Assembly (NCBI GenBank): GCA_014529385.2 | Contig: CM043942.1 | Span: 23,428,491 to 23,492,490 of the forward strand | Length of the DNA stretch: 64,000 bases | Direction: 5' to 3' | Origin: Adiantum capillus-veneris | Lineage: Eukaryota > Streptophyta > Polypodiopsida > Polypodiales > Pteridaceae | In this document: positions 62,756 through 64,000 of the stretch, piece after piece | Layout: the number at the start of each line of letters is the position of its first letter | Numbering within the stretch: position 1 is the stretch's first letter | Made by a program: the position numbers and the translations under genes | Notes under the pieces: model-generated | Told to the model about the DNA's origin: nothing | Database searches by the model: none | What the model saw: the letters and a program-made list of their open reading frames with translations, nothing else

Positions 62756-62760
62756 TTACC

Positions 62761-63673
62761 TGTTTGGCGGAAGAAGCAACAGGCGGCCATGGCCAGAAGG
62801 ACCATAATTTCCTGAGAAACCATTGTAAAATTATTTTGTAAAGAAGCATTTCTAAGCCGGGAAATTATCAAGGATGTATGATTATTCTTTTGGGAGCAAT
62901 TGTATATTAGAGAGCCAGTTTTAAGAGTAGGAGCTTATGGCCGGACAAGCCATTGTTTAAAAAGACCTAATCTATAAAGGTCAATTTCTGTAAGTTTTGG
63001 ATAATCTTTTGAATGGAGAACTGAGAAGACAGCGTGCGTTTGAGAGCTCCTTCTTGTTCAAACTTGTAATCTTCGCCATTACGGCTACGGTAATCCAAAT
63101 TCAGATTTGATTATTGCATTGTGCTCCTCTCCTCTTGCTCTTTCAGTTAAGTGTAATCATTCAAGATTCGGTGTAGGTTTTCGACTACGAGTTTGAGGCC
63201 TTAAATCGTTGTTTTGAGTGTCTATATGCGTGTTTTATGTCGTTTCGACCCTAGGAGGAGCTTTAGGGACCTTAGAACGACCCTTTAGGATCAATCGTTT
63301 ACTGTTTTTGCGTACTTTGGGATGAACGATCGCGATCGTTGTACCTTCTCAGAATGTTGTGACAGTGATAGGATATGTTCCTCATAGTCCGTTGTAGCTT
63401 CCCTTCAAGTTTCGTGCGATTCCGATATGATTTGCATGGCGAACGGGCATGATGACTGTAGAGCTATATAGAAGCACATAGGCAGATTACTTGGCTTTAG
63501 TGCGTTCGATTTGCTTGTAGAGTTAGTAGTTTCATCTCTTCGAGTTCACTTCATTAGGATTGACACCCTAGTGAGTTTCCATGCCTCATCCGAGTCGCTT
63601 CCCCTGTATCGATAATATTATGTTGATGCTTGAGAGCTATGCTATGGACGTCCGTCGCGGCGACCCGCAAACA
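62761..63673 (+). repeat. probable 5' LTR of a fourth gypsy element
   Basis: Inferred from the primer-binding site that follows. It has a TATA box at 62973 and ends ...AAACA. The TG start at 62761 (TGTTTGGCGG) is a guess, because the other LTR lies outside the window. Confidence 0.5.
62973..62979 (+). promoter_or_regulatory. TATA box in probable LTR
   Basis: TATAAAG about 700 bp before the LTR end, followed by a C/T-rich region at about 63030-63150. Confidence 0.35.
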
Positions 63674-63674
63674 T

Positions 63675-63692
63675 TGGCCCCGTTGCTGGGGA
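63675..63692 (+). other. primer-binding site, tRNA-Asp type
   Basis: TGGCCCCGTTGCTGGGGA matches the tRNA-Asp(GUC) complement with two mismatches. The remainder to 64000 is an untranslated leader of an element continuing beyond the window. Confidence 0.7.
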
Positions 63693-64000
63693 ATGCACCT
63701 TAGGTGATGAGTGACCGAGTGCGCAGTTAGACTCCTTAAAAAGGATCAATCCACAAATCCATTTTACACCTCAGTTCGGCTGCTAGACAAGGGTTTAGGG
63801 CCTAGGGGAATCTAGAGCCAGTGAACCGGCTAGACCCTCTCTTAGGAGATTTAGGGAGCTGTGAGTGAACGTGTTTAAGCATTTTTGTTCTTCAATTTCT
63901 CTAATTCGATTGAGTACTGAGATCTCACCCGAAATCCGTCGTGTTTGTTTTGTTTGATTCATTTTCTTATGTTTTTTCAGTTCTGTACTTAGGAGTAGGA

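Overview
The window reads as nuclear DNA of a land plant. It has one confidently identified host gene, a two-exon PEX7 (peroxisomal PTS2 receptor) on the minus strand at 11750-12997. Almost everything else is nested mobile DNA: Ty1/copia, Ty3/gypsy (at least four lineages), a LINE and a large cut-and-paste DNA transposon, with many dinucleotide microsatellites. I cannot fix the species. The repeat load and divergence would fit a large-genome non-seed plant (fern or lycophyte), but that is a weak inference.

Layout. 1-10260: a decayed LINE (endonuclease part at 851-1628, reverse transcriptase part at 9092-10260) split by a minus-strand chromovirus-type gypsy element (1629-9091) with ~1.6 kb LTRs. 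10399-12997: a possible exon of an unrecognised gene, then PEX7. 13676-14023: an LTR-like fragment with TATA box and initiator-Met primer-binding site. 15465-22366: a plus-strand gypsy element with long reading frames broken by few stops and frameshifts. 22780-25676: minus-strand gag of another gypsy element. 25740-54891: a third gypsy element, about 11.3 kb without its insertions, with a tRNA-Asp-type primer-binding site. It is interrupted by a 12,680-bp DNA transposon (29300-41979) and by a copia element (44638-49764). 54892-61194: largely featureless, with a 105-bp TC repeat and a striking perfect hairpin. 61195-62755: a third copy of the chromovirus LTR. 62761-64000: probable 5' LTR, primer-binding site and leader of a fourth gypsy element that runs off the window.

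The most interesting object is the DNA transposon at 29300-41979. It has perfect 32-bp terminal inverted repeats starting CATTA and a 3-bp near-match target duplication (TGT/TAT). Removing the element plus one 3-bp copy brings the two halves of the host gypsy reading frame back into the same frame. It appears to carry five genes with short GT-AG introns: a divergent transposase candidate (plus), two minus-strand genes of unknown function, a plus-strand gene that starts with a clear tail-less histone H3 fold followed by an acidic repeat region and further exons, and a third minus-strand gene of unknown function. Spacers between the genes hold tandem hairpin arrays of different period (about 98, 106 and 130 bp) that share the core ACCAAGCGA. 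A transposon carrying its own H3-like histone-fold gene together with such arrays is, as far as I can judge from sequence alone, the candidate undescribed system. All its genes carry at least one stop or frame break in this copy, so this is a decayed member; intact relatives would have to be found elsewhere.
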